In this document: positions 49,925 through 58,353 of the stretch, piece after piece | Layout of the letters: every line of letters begins with the position of its first letter | Numbering within the stretch: position 1 is the first letter of the stretch | From: CAVRRZ01 sp963723745 | GTDB taxonomy: Bacteria > Actinomycetota > Actinomycetes > Mycobacteriales > Geodermatophilaceae | Direction of reading: 5' to 3' | DNA: 64,000 nt | NCBI GenBank assembly: GCA_963723745.1 | Contig: CAVRRZ010000001.1 | Coordinates: forward strand, 1,302,001-1,366,000 | Notes under the pieces: model-generated | What the model saw: the letters and a program-made list of their open reading frames with translations, nothing else | Database searches by the model: none | Told to the model about the DNA's origin: nothing | Program-made: the position numbers and the translations under genes

Positions 49925-51121
49925 TCAGGTCAGGGCGGCGCCGGCGGTCTCGGGCGCGGTGCCCTCGACGGAGCGGCGCAGCGCGGCGTGCAGCGACTCG
50001 GGGGTGAGCACGCCCAGGAACCGGTCTCCGTCGAGCACCGCGACCCAGCCGGCGTCCAGTTGCAGCATCGTCGAGAACGCCGTCTTCAGCGACGCGTCCA
50101 CCGGCACCCAGGCCTCCATCCGCCGGGCCGCCGAGCCGACGGTCCCCGGCCCGGTCGCCCGCTCCGCCGACAGCCAGCCGTGCAGGGCGCCGACGTCGTC
50201 GACCACCACGGCCCAGCGGGCGCCGGCTCGTTCGAGCGCGGCCCGCGCCTCGCTGAGCCGGGCGTCGACGTTCACGACGGGGGGCTGCTCCAGGTCGGCC
50301 ACGTCGATGCCGGTGACCGCCAGCCGCTTCAGGCCGCGGTCCGCGCCGACGAAGTCGGCCACGAAAGGGGTGGCCGGCGCGCCGAGGATCTCCCCGGGCG
50401 CGGCGAACTGCTCCACGTGGCCGCCCTCGCTCATGACCGCGATCCGGTCGCCGAGGCGCACCGCCTCCTCGATGTCGTGGGTGACGAACACGATCGTCTT
50501 GCGCACCTGCTCCTGCAGCCGCAGGAACTCCGACTGCAGCCGCTCGCGCACCACCGGGTCGACCGCCGAGAACGGCTCGTCCATCAGCAGGACGCCGGGG
50601 TCGGCGGCCAGTGCGCGCGCGACGCCGGCCCGCTGTCGCTGACCACCGGACAGCTGGGCCGGGTAGCGGTCCCCGTGGACGGCGGGGTCGAGGCCGACGG
50701 TCGTCAGCAGCTCGTCCACCCGGTCGCGGATCCGTTTCCGGTCCCACCCGAGCAGGCGGGGCACCGTGCCGACGTTGGTGCGCACGTCCTGGTGGGGGAA
50801 CAGCCCCACGCTCTGGATGACGTAGCCGATGCGGCGGCGCAGCTTGTCCGGGTCGACCCTCGTGACGTCGTCGCCGCCGAGCAGGATGCGCCCGGTGCTC
50901 GGCTCGATCAGCCGGTTGATCATCTTCATGGTCGTCGTCTTGCCGCAGCCCGACGGGCCGACCAGGACGCTGAGCTCGCCCGCGGCGAAAGCGAGGTCCA
51001 GCTCGGCGACACCCAGGGTGCCGTCGGGGAAGACCTTGCTGACCCCCTCGAGCCGGATCTCCTCGGCCCCGGAACCCGGCCCGGGACGCTGCACCGACGG
51101 CGGCTGGTCGCTAGCGTCCAC
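49925..51121 (-). CDS. opuCA: Glycine betaine/choline-type ABC transporter ATPase with CBS domains
   Basis: A 398-residue ATPase. Walker A VLVGPSGCGKTTTMKMINRL, Q-loop VIQSVGLFPHQDVRTN, signature QLSGGQRQRAGVARALA, Walker B VLLMDEPFSAVDP, switch THDIEEAVRLGDR. The C-terminal ~140 residues form two CBS-like units (LSEARAALERAGARWAVVVDD and LKTAFSTMLQLDAGWVAVLDGDRFLGVLTPESL), which in OpuA-type ATPases sense ionic strength or c-di-AMP. It is divergent from the two permease genes by 17 bases. Together they import compatible solutes. Confidence 0.9.
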   Translation of the reverse strand: MDASDQPPSVQRPGPGSGAEEIRLEGVSKVFPDGTLGVAELDLAFAAGELSVLVGPSGCGKTTTMKMINRLIEPSTGRILLGGDDVTRVDPDKLRRRIGYVIQSVGLFPHQDVRTNVGTVPRLLGWDRKRIRDRVDELLTTVGLDPAVHGDRYPAQLSGGQRQRAGVARALAADPGVLLMDEPFSAVDPVVRERLQSEFLRLQEQVRKTIVFVTHDIEEAVRLGDRIAVMSEGGHVEQFAAPGEILGAPATPFVADFVGADRGLKRLAVTGIDVADLEQPPVVNVDARLSEARAALERAGARWAVVVDDVGALHGWLSAERATGPGTVGSAARRMEAWVPVDASLKTAFSTMLQLDAGWVAVLDGDRFLGVLTPESLHAALRRSVEGTAPETAGAALT

Positions 51122-51138
51122 GGTATGGCCCTCCTGGG

Positions 51139-51843
51139 ATGCGCCCGGTGCTGAGCGCGGCGAGCGAGGTGCTCGCGGCCGAAGCGGCGCCGAACCCGTG
51201 GTTCGACGTGAACTACGTGACCCGCAACTGGGACACCATTCTGGGCTACCTGGGCCAGCACGTCAGGCTCACCGTCGGCGCGGTCGTGCTGGGCGCGCTG
51301 CTCGCCCTGCCCCTGGCCCTCCTGGCGCGGCGCAGCCGGTTCCTGTCCGGCTCCGTGCTCGGGCTGTCCACGGTGATCTACACGATCCCGTCCCTGGCGA
51401 TGTTCGCCTTCCTCGCCCCGTTCACCGGTCCGCTGTCGGCGACCACCGTGCTCGTCGGGCTGGTCCTGTACTCGCTGGTCATCCTCGTGCGCAACTTCCT
51501 CGCCGGGCTGCAGGCGGTGCCCGCCGACGTCCGCGAGGCCGCCCGCGGCATGGGCTACGGCTCGGGCCGGCTGTTCCTGCGGGTCGACCTGCCCCTCGCC
51601 CTGCCGTCCTTCATGGCCGGGCTGCGGATCGCCACCGTCTCCACGGTCGCCCTGGTCACGGTCGGCGTCATCACCGGCAACGGCGGGCTGGGCCAGCTGA
51701 TCGTCGGTGGCTTCAACTCCAACTTCTACCGCGCGGAGATCGTCACCGGAGCCGTCGGCTGCGTCCTGCTCGCGCTGCTCGCCGACGTGCTGCTCGCGGG
51801 CGCCGAACGACTGCTCACGCCCTGGACGCGGGTGCGCACGTGA
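51139..51843 (+). CDS. opuCB: Opu-type ABC transporter permease 1
   Basis: A 234-residue permease with five to six membrane helices: VGAVVLGALLALPLALLA, IYTIPSLAMFAFLAPF, VLVGLVLYSLVILVRNFL, and the ATPase-coupling loop DVREAARGMGYGSGRLFLRVDLPLALPSFMAGL (EAA-loop). It pairs with permease 2, whose GTG overlaps its stop. Start ATG 51139 is close after the divergent ATPase gene, so the promoters overlap. Confidence 0.9.
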   Translation: MRPVLSAASEVLAAEAAPNPWFDVNYVTRNWDTILGYLGQHVRLTVGAVVLGALLALPLALLARRSRFLSGSVLGLSTVIYTIPSLAMFAFLAPFTGPLSATTVLVGLVLYSLVILVRNFLAGLQAVPADVREAARGMGYGSGRLFLRVDLPLALPSFMAGLRIATVSTVALVTVGVITGNGGLGQLIVGGFNSNFYRAEIVTGAVGCVLLALLADVLLAGAERLLTPWTRVRT

Positions 51844-52562
51844 ACGTCTTCGGCGACGCGTTCGTCTACCTCAACGACCCGTTCAACTGGACCCGCACGG
51901 GCGGGATCCTCGACCTGCTCGTCGAGCACCTGGCCGTCTCGGCGGTCGCGGTGCTCGCCGCGGCGCTGCTGGCGATCCCGCTCGGCATCTTCCTGGGGAC
52001 GACGGGGCGGGGGGGCGGCGCCGTCGTCGTCCTCTCCAACGTCAGCCGGGCCGTGCCGACGCTGGCGCTGCTCACCCTGTTCGCCGTCACCCCGATCGGC
52101 TTCGGCAACGAGGCCACGGCGATCGCGCTGGCCGTCTTCGCCTTCCCGCCGATCCTGACCAACACCTTCGTCGGCTTCCGGGAGGTCGATCGCGACGTCC
52201 GCGAGGCCGCCCGTGCCATGGGCATGCGCCGGGGGCAGGTCGTCCGTCGCGTCGACCTGCCGCTCGCGATGCCCCTGATCATGACCGGCGTGCGGACGGC
52301 GGCGGTGCAGGTGGTCGCGACGGCGACCCTGGCCGCGCTCGTCGGCGGCGGCGGGCTCGGCCGGATCATCAACCTCGGCTTCGGCCAGCAGGACTACGGC
52401 CAGATCATCGCCGGCGCCCTGCTCGTCGCGGCCCTCGCGCTGCTCACCGAGGCGCTGCTGGTGCTGCTGTCCGCGGCGCTCACCCCCGGCCCCCGCCGGT
52501 TCGCGCTTCCGCGGCTCGGTCGGCGGTCGGGTGAACCACAGGCTTCCGCCGTCCCCCTCTGA
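51840..52562 (+). CDS. opuCD: Opu-type ABC transporter permease 2
   Basis: A 240-residue permease: FGDAFVYLNDPFNWTRTGGILDLLVEHLAVS at the N-terminus, AVPTLALLTLFAVTPIGFG, ALAVFAFPPILTNTFVGF, EAA loop DVREAARAMGMRRGQVVRRVDLPLAMPLIMTGVRTA, then TATLAALVGGGGLGRIINLGFGQQ. GTGA overlap with permease 1. It forms the transmembrane path with OpuCB for the betaine/choline-like substrate. Confidence 0.9.
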   Translation: MNVFGDAFVYLNDPFNWTRTGGILDLLVEHLAVSAVAVLAAALLAIPLGIFLGTTGRGGGAVVVLSNVSRAVPTLALLTLFAVTPIGFGNEATAIALAVFAFPPILTNTFVGFREVDRDVREAARAMGMRRGQVVRRVDLPLAMPLIMTGVRTAAVQVVATATLAALVGGGGLGRIINLGFGQQDYGQIIAGALLVAALALLTEALLVLLSAALTPGPRRFALPRLGRRSGEPQASAVPL

Positions 52563-52705
52563 GGCCGCTCCGGTAACGGAAGGGCAACAGCTGGGCCGCG
52601 ACATTGCCGTGTACCACCGGGTGGAGTTCCATGATCGGTGCGGGAGTCCTCCCGCCAGACACGCGTGCGGCCCGCGAGCCGCACGGGACACAGAAGGCGG
52701 GCACC

Positions 52706-53710
52706 ATGCGCACACGTTCCCGGATCCTCGCGCCCCTGGCCGCCTCGGTGCTGCTGCTCGGCGTGGCCGCCTGCGGCGAGTCCGGCTCCTCCGGCACCGG
52801 CGGTGGCTCGGAGACCGACAGCACCGACGGTGCGTCGGCCGGCGGTGAGAACTGCGCGCCGGTCGCCGGCGACCAGCTCGTCGTCCTGGAGGACGACCAG
52901 GAGCTGCAGAACGCGGACAACATCATTCCGGCGGTCAACGCCGAGGCGGCGGACCCGGTGCTGATCCGGGCGCTCAACGCGGTGTCCGAGGCGCTGACCA
53001 CCGACGAGCTGATCGAGATGAACGCCGCCGTCGAACTCCAGCGCGAGAGCGCGGAGGACGTCGCCGCCGCCTGGGTCGAGGAGAACATCGACCCCGCAGG
53101 GCTCGAGCAGGGCAGCGGCTCGATCGTCGTGGGCGGCGCCAACTTCCCCGAGTCGACCATCCTCGCCAACGTCTACGCCGACGTCCTGACGGCCGCCGGC
53201 TACGACGCCTCCGTGCGGGAGGTCGGCAACCGCGAGCTCTACCTGCCGGCGCTGCAGGACGGCGACATCCAGGTGTTCCCCGAGTACCTGGCCACGGTGA
53301 CCGAGTTCCTCGACGGCGACGACACCAACCAGGTCGCCTCCGGCGACGTCGGAGCCACCGTCGAGGCGTTGCAGCCGCTGGCCGAGGAGGCCGGCCTGGT
53401 GTTCGGCGAGCCGTCCGAGGCCGCCGACCAGAACGCCTTCGCCGTCACCCAGGAGTTCGCCGACTCGCTCGGGGTCGGCACCCTGTCCGAGCTCGCCGAC
53501 GTCTGTGGCGAGGGGCTGATCCTCGGAGGGCCGGCCGAGTGCCCGGAACGGCCGTTCTGCAAGCCGGGTCTCGAGGAGACCTACGGCCTGGAGTTCGACA
53601 GCTTCCGCGAGCTCGACGCCGGCGGCCCGCTGACCCGCGCCGCCATCGAGCAGGGCGAGATCTCCATCGGCCTGGTCTTCAGCTCCGCCGGGTTCCTCGC
53701 CGAAGGCTGA
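52706..53710 (+). CDS. opuCC: Opu-type substrate-binding lipoprotein, apparently circularly permuted
   Basis: A 334-residue lipoprotein: signal and lipobox LLLGVAACG, a serine/glycine linker, then an OpuAC-type binding domain in unusual order. LVVLEDDQELQNADNIIPAVN through LTTDELIEMNAAVELQ...VAAAWVEENI, normally the C-terminal end of OpuCC/ProX proteins, comes first; SIVVGGANFPESTILANVYADVLTAAGY, normally the N-terminal start, comes after it, and the protein ends at SIGLVFSSAGFLAEG. Ligand is probably a quaternary amine. It follows the permeases, so it completes the transporter. ATG 52706. Confidence 0.85.
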   Translation: MRTRSRILAPLAASVLLLGVAACGESGSSGTGGGSETDSTDGASAGGENCAPVAGDQLVVLEDDQELQNADNIIPAVNAEAADPVLIRALNAVSEALTTDELIEMNAAVELQRESAEDVAAAWVEENIDPAGLEQGSGSIVVGGANFPESTILANVYADVLTAAGYDASVREVGNRELYLPALQDGDIQVFPEYLATVTEFLDGDDTNQVASGDVGATVEALQPLAEEAGLVFGEPSEAADQNAFAVTQEFADSLGVGTLSELADVCGEGLILGGPAECPERPFCKPGLEETYGLEFDSFRELDAGGPLTRAAIEQGEISIGLVFSSAGFLAEG

Positions 53711-53728
53711 CCGGGCAACACCGACCCG

Positions 53729-53788
53729 GGTAAAGGAAGCGATACCCCTCCTTCGCGGCGCCAGGGCGGGGGTAAAGCTTCCTTTGCC
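53729..53788. repeat. Intergenic hairpin repeat family 1, copy C
   Basis: Arms GGTAAAGGAAGCGATACCCC (53729-53748) and GGGGTAAAGCTTCCTTTGCC (53769-53788) pair over 17 of 20 positions; the right arm matches the family consensus. It fills most of the gap between two convergent genes (binding protein and DUF1684), suggesting a two-way terminator. Confidence 0.8.
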
Positions 53789-54394
53789 TCAGTACCAGCC
53801 GCCGGCGGGGAGCTGCTCGCCGGCGGCCACCACCGCGGGGATCCGGTTGCCCTCGGGCGCCAGCGGGCACGACCAGCGCGGGTCGTACGCGCAGGACGGG
53901 TGGTAGGCGACGTTCAGGTCGACGACCAGCCGGTTCCCCGTGCCGCCCAGGTCGGCGCCCTTCACGGTGTCGAGCAGGTAGCGGCCGCCGCCGTAGGTGG
54001 TCGCGCCGGCGCTGCCGTCGCGCAGGGGCACGAAGACGCCGCCGCCGTAGCTGTCGAGCCACCACACGTCGACGCGGCCGAGAGCACCCAGGGCCACCGT
54101 GCCGATGCGCTCGAAGGGCACCACGCCGTCCGAGGCGGTCGGCACCTCGCGGCGTTCGGGCGGGGCCGGCTCGAGCTCGGGTTCGAACCGCAGCGCCGGA
54201 TCGTAGGGCGCGAAGGGCAGTCCCGAGAAGCCCGCGCGCACCTCCGGTGACAGTGGCGAGTCCGGGTGGGCGGCGAACATCTCGTCCCGGCCGTCGCGCC
54301 ACGTGCGCCAGCCGACCTCCGGGTCGGCGGCGGCGCGGGCGGCGCCGAAGAGGGCGGAGGTACGGCGTCGCCAGTCGAGCAATGAGAGCGTCAC
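53789..54394 (-). CDS. DUF1684 family protein
   Basis: A 201-residue protein with the family pattern: LDWRRRTSALFGAAR, DEMFAAHPDSPLSPEVRAGFSGLPFAPYDPALRF, the central strand set VWWLDSYGGGVFVPLRDGSAG, GGGRYLLDTVKGADLGG, and DLNVAYHPSCAYDPRWSCPLAPEGNRIP, which is the DUF1684 hallmark (YNPSCxY...WxCPLxPxxNRL). Role unknown; the conserved Cys pair suggests a ligand site. The GTG at 54394 is preferred because a long upstream extension (VPGCF repeats) is antisense to the neighbour. Confidence 0.85.
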   Translation of the reverse strand: MTLSLLDWRRRTSALFGAARAAADPEVGWRTWRDGRDEMFAAHPDSPLSPEVRAGFSGLPFAPYDPALRFEPELEPAPPERREVPTASDGVVPFERIGTVALGALGRVDVWWLDSYGGGVFVPLRDGSAGATTYGGGRYLLDTVKGADLGGTGNRLVVDLNVAYHPSCAYDPRWSCPLAPEGNRIPAVVAAGEQLPAGGWY

Positions 54395-54469
54395 CGGGCA
54401 ACTGTCGCAGTCCCGACGTCGGTGCCGCGCGGTAACCGGACGTTGCCGTCTCCGTGACGACGACGGCGC

Positions 54470-54475
54470 TACGCT
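54470..54475 (+). promoter_or_regulatory. -10-like TACGCT, leaderless promoter for DUF6779 gene
   Basis: TACGCT (TAnnnT) ends seven bases before the ATG at 54483, with no ribosome site between. It suggests a leaderless transcript of the large membrane protein gene. Confidence 0.4.
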
Positions 54476-54482
54476 GGCACGC

Positions 54483-56300
54483 ATGCCGAGGCGCCAGGAC
54501 GACGGATCATCCTGGCGCCCGCACGACACCGACCGGAGCATCGACCCCTTCGACGGGCCCGCGCGCGGGGTGTCGAGGCCGGTCTCGCCGCGGTCCGCGG
54601 CGAGACCACCCGTGCCTCCGCTACCGTCCCGGCCGTCCGCCGGCGATGACCCGGCCGCCCGCACCGGTTCGAACCGCCCCGGCACGAAACAACCCGGCGC
54701 GAAACAGCCCGGCACGAAACAGCCCGGCACGAAACAACCCGGCACAGCCTCCTCGTCCCGGCTGCCGTCGCAGGGCCGGCGCTACAGGCCCACCGGACTG
54801 CGGACGCCGCTGCTCGCGGGCGGGGCGGTGCTCGCCGTCGGTGCCACGCTGCTGGTGTTCCTGACCGACAACCCCGACCTGTTGCGCGTCGCGGTGGTCG
54901 CGGCCGCCTGGGCGTTCGTCCTGGCCACGTTGGTCGCGGGCCGCCGCCGGGCCGACGAGACCGCCGCCGAGGGGCGCGAGACGGCGCTGCGCCGTGCCTA
55001 CGAGCACCAGCTCGAGCGGGAGGTGGCCGCCCGGCGCGAGTTCGAGCTGGAGCTGGAGAACGAGGTGCGCCGCGAGGCCGAGGAGGCCATGCGCGCCGAG
55101 ATCGACGCCCTGCGCGAGGACCTGGCCGGCCTGGCGGCGCTGCGCGAGGAGGTGTCCCGCGTCGCCGACCTCAAGGACGACGTCGCGTCGCTCACCGCCC
55201 TGCGCGCCGAGGTGGCACGGGTGGCCGCCCTCCGCGACGACGTCCTCGCCCTGACCGCGTTGCGCACGGAGCTGGGACAGGTCGGCGAGCTGCGTGCCGA
55301 CCTCGGACGACTGCGGGCGGAGCTCACCGAGCAGCTGTCCAGCGAGATGCTGGTCGAGCGGATCGTGATGCGCACCCAGGCCGGCCGGCTCGACGCGGCG
55401 CCCTCCTGGCGGGAGGACCCCCCGCGCGAGCTCACCGGTGGCTGGCCGGCGGTCCGGCTCGACGAGTCACCGGCCACCCAGCAGTACCCGGCGACGCCCC
55501 AGCGCCACTCCGCGGTACCGCAGTATCCGGGAACACAGCAGTACCCCGTCGCGCAGCAGTTCGAGACGACGACGCAGCAGTTCGAGCGGATCCGCGTCGA
55601 CCGGCCCATGCGCGCCTGGGAGCCCGCGACCGGGGGGTTCGCGATGCCGGCGGCCCAGGCGCCGGCCCCGGCGGTGTCGGCCCCGACCCCGGCCCCGCCC
55701 CCGGCGGCCCAGGCCCCGGCCCCGCAGCCCGCGCCGCTCCCGGTCGCCGAGCCGCCTGCCTGGATGCCCGTCGCGCCGGCCACCGAGGGCTACGGGCTGC
55801 CCGACCTGCCGGCCCGCCGGTCGCGACACTCCGCGGCCGCGGACGACGACGCCGAGCCGCTGCCGACTTCTCCGCCGCCGTCCCCGGTCGAGTGGCTGGC
55901 CGCCCGTTCGCTGCTCGACGAGCCGGCGACCCAGGAGCGACCGCGCCCCTCGCCGCGACGCCGTCGGACCGACGACGACGACCCGCTCGCACACCCCCTG
56001 CTCCCGCCGCGACCGGAGGACGCCCGGACCACCGAACGGCCGGCCGCCCCGGCGCCGAGCAGCTCGGCCTACCCCTTCGGGGCACCCGCCCCGCTCCCGC
56101 AGCCCGAGCCGGCCGGGCCCGAGCCGGCCGTGCCCGGGCCGGCGGCGCCCGGGCCGGCCGCCGGAACCGGCTCGGTGCGCGTCGACCAGATCCTCGCCGA
56201 CAGCGGGGTCACCCCCGCCACCGGCAGCCGCCGGAGGCGCCGCTACCGGGAGGACGACGGCTCCGACGACGTCCTCTCGCGGGTGCTCCGCGGCGGCTGA
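54483..56300 (+). CDS. DUF6779-like Ala/Arg/Pro-rich membrane coiled-coil protein (Rv3604c position)
   Basis: 605 residues. N-terminal disordered part with a KQPGT repeat; two adjacent membrane helices (LLAGGAVLAVGATLLVFL and VAVVAAAWAFVLATLVAG) form a hairpin at residues ~105-155; then a charged coiled coil from LRRAYEHQLEREVAARREFELELENEV through about 22-residue repeats (LAALREEVSRVADLKDDV, LTALRAEVARVAALRDDV, LTALRTELGQVGELRADL). The C-terminal half is proline/alanine-rich and disordered, ending with VRVDQILADSGV. Its position between fol/DUF3180 and the pan block matches mycobacterial Rv3604c. Function unknown. Confidence 0.8.
   Translation: MPRRQDDGSSWRPHDTDRSIDPFDGPARGVSRPVSPRSAARPPVPPLPSRPSAGDDPAARTGSNRPGTKQPGAKQPGTKQPGTKQPGTASSSRLPSQGRRYRPTGLRTPLLAGGAVLAVGATLLVFLTDNPDLLRVAVVAAAWAFVLATLVAGRRRADETAAEGRETALRRAYEHQLEREVAARREFELELENEVRREAEEAMRAEIDALREDLAGLAALREEVSRVADLKDDVASLTALRAEVARVAALRDDVLALTALRTELGQVGELRADLGRLRAELTEQLSSEMLVERIVMRTQAGRLDAAPSWREDPPRELTGGWPAVRLDESPATQQYPATPQRHSAVPQYPGTQQYPVAQQFETTTQQFERIRVDRPMRAWEPATGGFAMPAAQAPAPAVSAPTPAPPPAAQAPAPQPAPLPVAEPPAWMPVAPATEGYGLPDLPARRSRHSAAADDDAEPLPTSPPPSPVEWLAARSLLDEPATQERPRPSPRRRRTDDDDPLAHPLLPPRPEDARTTERPAAPAPSSSAYPFGAPAPLPQPEPAGPEPAVPGPAAPGPAAGTGSVRVDQILADSGVTPATGSRRRRRYREDDGSDDVLSRVLRGG
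54681..54743 (+). repeat. 15-bp in-frame tandem repeats (KQPGT)
   Basis: Four near-identical 15-base units of the type CGGCACGAAACAACC encode (G-T/A-K-Q-P) repeats inside the DUF6779-like gene. Third-position and one Ala/Thr changes separate them. In-frame length makes them coding slippage repeats rather than a regulatory element. Confidence 0.85.
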
Positions 56301-56524
56301 CGCGTCGCCCGCGTGAGGTAGCCCACAGCGCTGCTGCGTTGCAGGGGCGCGCCGGCCGTCCGACACTCGCTCGAAGGACTTCCTGCGTGACACCCGAGGT
56401 TGCAGCAGGGGCCCGGCACGAGCACACCACGCGCCACCGCACCACCCTGGCGGCCTCCGACGGCGGAGGCCACGGAACCGATAGTCCGGTACCCGCCCGC
56501 GGGACTGGAACGAGAGGTGCACCG

Positions 56525-57502
56525 ATGCCTGCTGCCCGCAGGACCGTTCGCTCCGCCGGCCTCGTGCCGGCCGACACCGCCCCCGCCCGTCTCCGCGTCG
56601 GCGTCATCGGCGCCGGACGTGTCGGCGCCGTCCTGGGCGCCGCCCTCGACGCGGCCGGCCACGAGGTGGTCGCCGCCGCCGGTCTGTCCGCGGCGTCCGC
56701 CGACCGCGCCGCCCGGCTGTTGCCCGGCGTCCCGCTGGTCCCTGCCGACGAGGTCGTGGCCGTCTCCGACCTCGTCGTCCTGGCCGTGCCCGACGACACG
56801 CTCCCCGGTCTGGTCGCCGGCCTCGCCGGCACCGGCGCCTGGCGGGCCGGGCAGATCGCCTTCCACACCTCGGGTGCGCACGGCCTGGCCGTGCTCGAAC
56901 CCGCCGAGCGGGCCGGGGTGCTGCCGCTGGCCCTCCACCCGGCGATGACGTTCTCCGGGGGCACCGAGGACACCGACCGGCTGCCCGGCGCACCCTTCGG
57001 CGTGACCAGCCGGGCGCTGCACCGGCCCGTGGCGGAGACCCTCGTGCTGGAGATGGGGGGCGAGCCGTTCTTCGTCGCCGAGGAGGACCGGCGGCTCTAC
57101 CACGCGGCCCTGGTCACCGGCGCCAACCACCTGGTCACGCTCGTGGCCGAGGCCGCCGACCTGCTCCGCGCGGCGGGCATCGACGCGCCCGCCCGCGTCC
57201 TCGGCCCGCTGCTGACGGCCGCGCTGGACAACGCGCTGCGCCGCGGCGACGGCGGGCTGACCGGCCCGGTCAGCCGCGGTGACGTCGGCACCGTCGGCGA
57301 CCACCTCGACACGCTCGCCGAGCGGGCCCCGGCCTCGGTCGGGGCCTACGTGGCGATGGCCCGGCGCACCACCGAGCGGGCCCTGGCCGCCGGGCGGCTC
57401 AAGACGCACGAAGGTGCCCCGCTGCTCGACCTGCTCGGCGGCGCATCCGCCCACCCCGCCACCCCGGGGTCCCGCGACACCGACCCGGCGGGCTCCCGGT
57501 GA
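56525..57502 (+). CDS. Rossmann-like/DUF2520 dehydrogenase-like protein
   Basis: A 325-residue protein of the ketopantoate/pyrroline-reductase-like superfamily: nucleotide loop VGVIGAGRVGAVLGAALDAAGH, VVLAVPDDTLPGLVAGLA, FHTSGAHGLAVLEPAERAGVLPLALHPAMTFSGGTED (family signature), then the DUF2520 helical domain LYHAALVTGANHLVTLVAEAADLLRAAG. It sits directly upstream of panC (GTGA overlap), so an unidentified role linked to pantothenate, such as a ketopantoate-like reduction, is tempting but unproven. Confidence 0.85.
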   Translation: MPAARRTVRSAGLVPADTAPARLRVGVIGAGRVGAVLGAALDAAGHEVVAAAGLSAASADRAARLLPGVPLVPADEVVAVSDLVVLAVPDDTLPGLVAGLAGTGAWRAGQIAFHTSGAHGLAVLEPAERAGVLPLALHPAMTFSGGTEDTDRLPGAPFGVTSRALHRPVAETLVLEMGGEPFFVAEEDRRLYHAALVTGANHLVTLVAEAADLLRAAGIDAPARVLGPLLTAALDNALRRGDGGLTGPVSRGDVGTVGDHLDTLAERAPASVGAYVAMARRTTERALAAGRLKTHEGAPLLDLLGGASAHPATPGSRDTDPAGSR

Positions 57503-58353
57503 CCGCACACGCGCCGGTCGTCGTCGAGACCGCCACCGACCTGCACAAGCACCGGGCCGACCTGCCCGGCCCGGTGGCGCTGGTCCCGACCATGGGCGCC
57601 CTGCACGAGGGGCACCGGTCGCTGGTCCGGGCCGCCCGCGAGCGGGCCGGCTCGGTCGTCGTCTCGGTCTTCGTCAACCCGACCCAGTTCGGCCCGGGGG
57701 AGGACTTCGACCGCTACCCGCGCACGTGGGCCGACGATCTCGCGGCACTGGCCGACGAGGGGGCCGACCTGGTGTTCCACCCGGAGGTCGACGAGGTCTA
57801 CCCACCCGGGGCCGCGGGGGTCACCGTCTCGCCGGGTCCGCTCGGTTCGGTGCTGGAGGGGGCGGTCCGGCCCGGACACTTCGCCGGAGTGCTGACCGTC
57901 GTCGCCAAGCTCCTCGGCCTCGTCCGGCCCGACCTGGCGTTCTTCGGTGAGAAGGACTACCAGCAGCTCACGCTGATCCGGGCCATGGCGCGCGAACTGG
58001 CGCTGGGCGTGGAGGTGGTCGGCGTCCCCACCGTCCGCGAGCCGGACGGACTGGCGCTGTCCAGCCGCAACCGCTACCTCTCCGCCGGCGAGCGGTCGGC
58101 CGCGCTGGCGCTGTCCAGGGCCCTGCGAGCGGGTGCGGCCGCCGGGGTGCGCGGCGCCGAGGCCGTCCTCGCCGCCGCCCGTGCGGAGCTGGCCGCGGAA
58201 CCGGACCTGCGGCCGGACTACCTGGAACTGACCGATCCCGACCTCGGACCCGCCCCGACGGCCGGCCCCGGCCGCCTGCTGGTGGCCGCCCGGGCGGGCA
58301 CCACCCGACTCCTCGACAACGCACCGATCACCCTCGGAGAAGAGCCCCGATGA
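57499..58353 (+). CDS. panC: Pantothenate synthetase
   Basis: A 284-residue enzyme joining pantoate and beta-alanine with ATP. LVPTMGALHEGHRSLVRAAR contains the HIGH-like motif; VSVFVNPTQFGPGEDFDRYPRT, VLEGAVRPGHFAGVLTVVAKLL, FFGEKDYQQLTLIRAM and VPTVREPDGLALSSRNRYLS (KMSKS-like region) complete the set. GTG start overlapping the DUF2520 stop; ends with ATGA overlap with panD. Confidence 0.95.
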   Translation: MTAHAPVVVETATDLHKHRADLPGPVALVPTMGALHEGHRSLVRAARERAGSVVVSVFVNPTQFGPGEDFDRYPRTWADDLAALADEGADLVFHPEVDEVYPPGAAGVTVSPGPLGSVLEGAVRPGHFAGVLTVVAKLLGLVRPDLAFFGEKDYQQLTLIRAMARELALGVEVVGVPTVREPDGLALSSRNRYLSAGERSAALALSRALRAGAAAGVRGAEAVLAAARAELAAEPDLRPDYLELTDPDLGPAPTAGPGRLLVAARAGTTRLLDNAPITLGEEPR

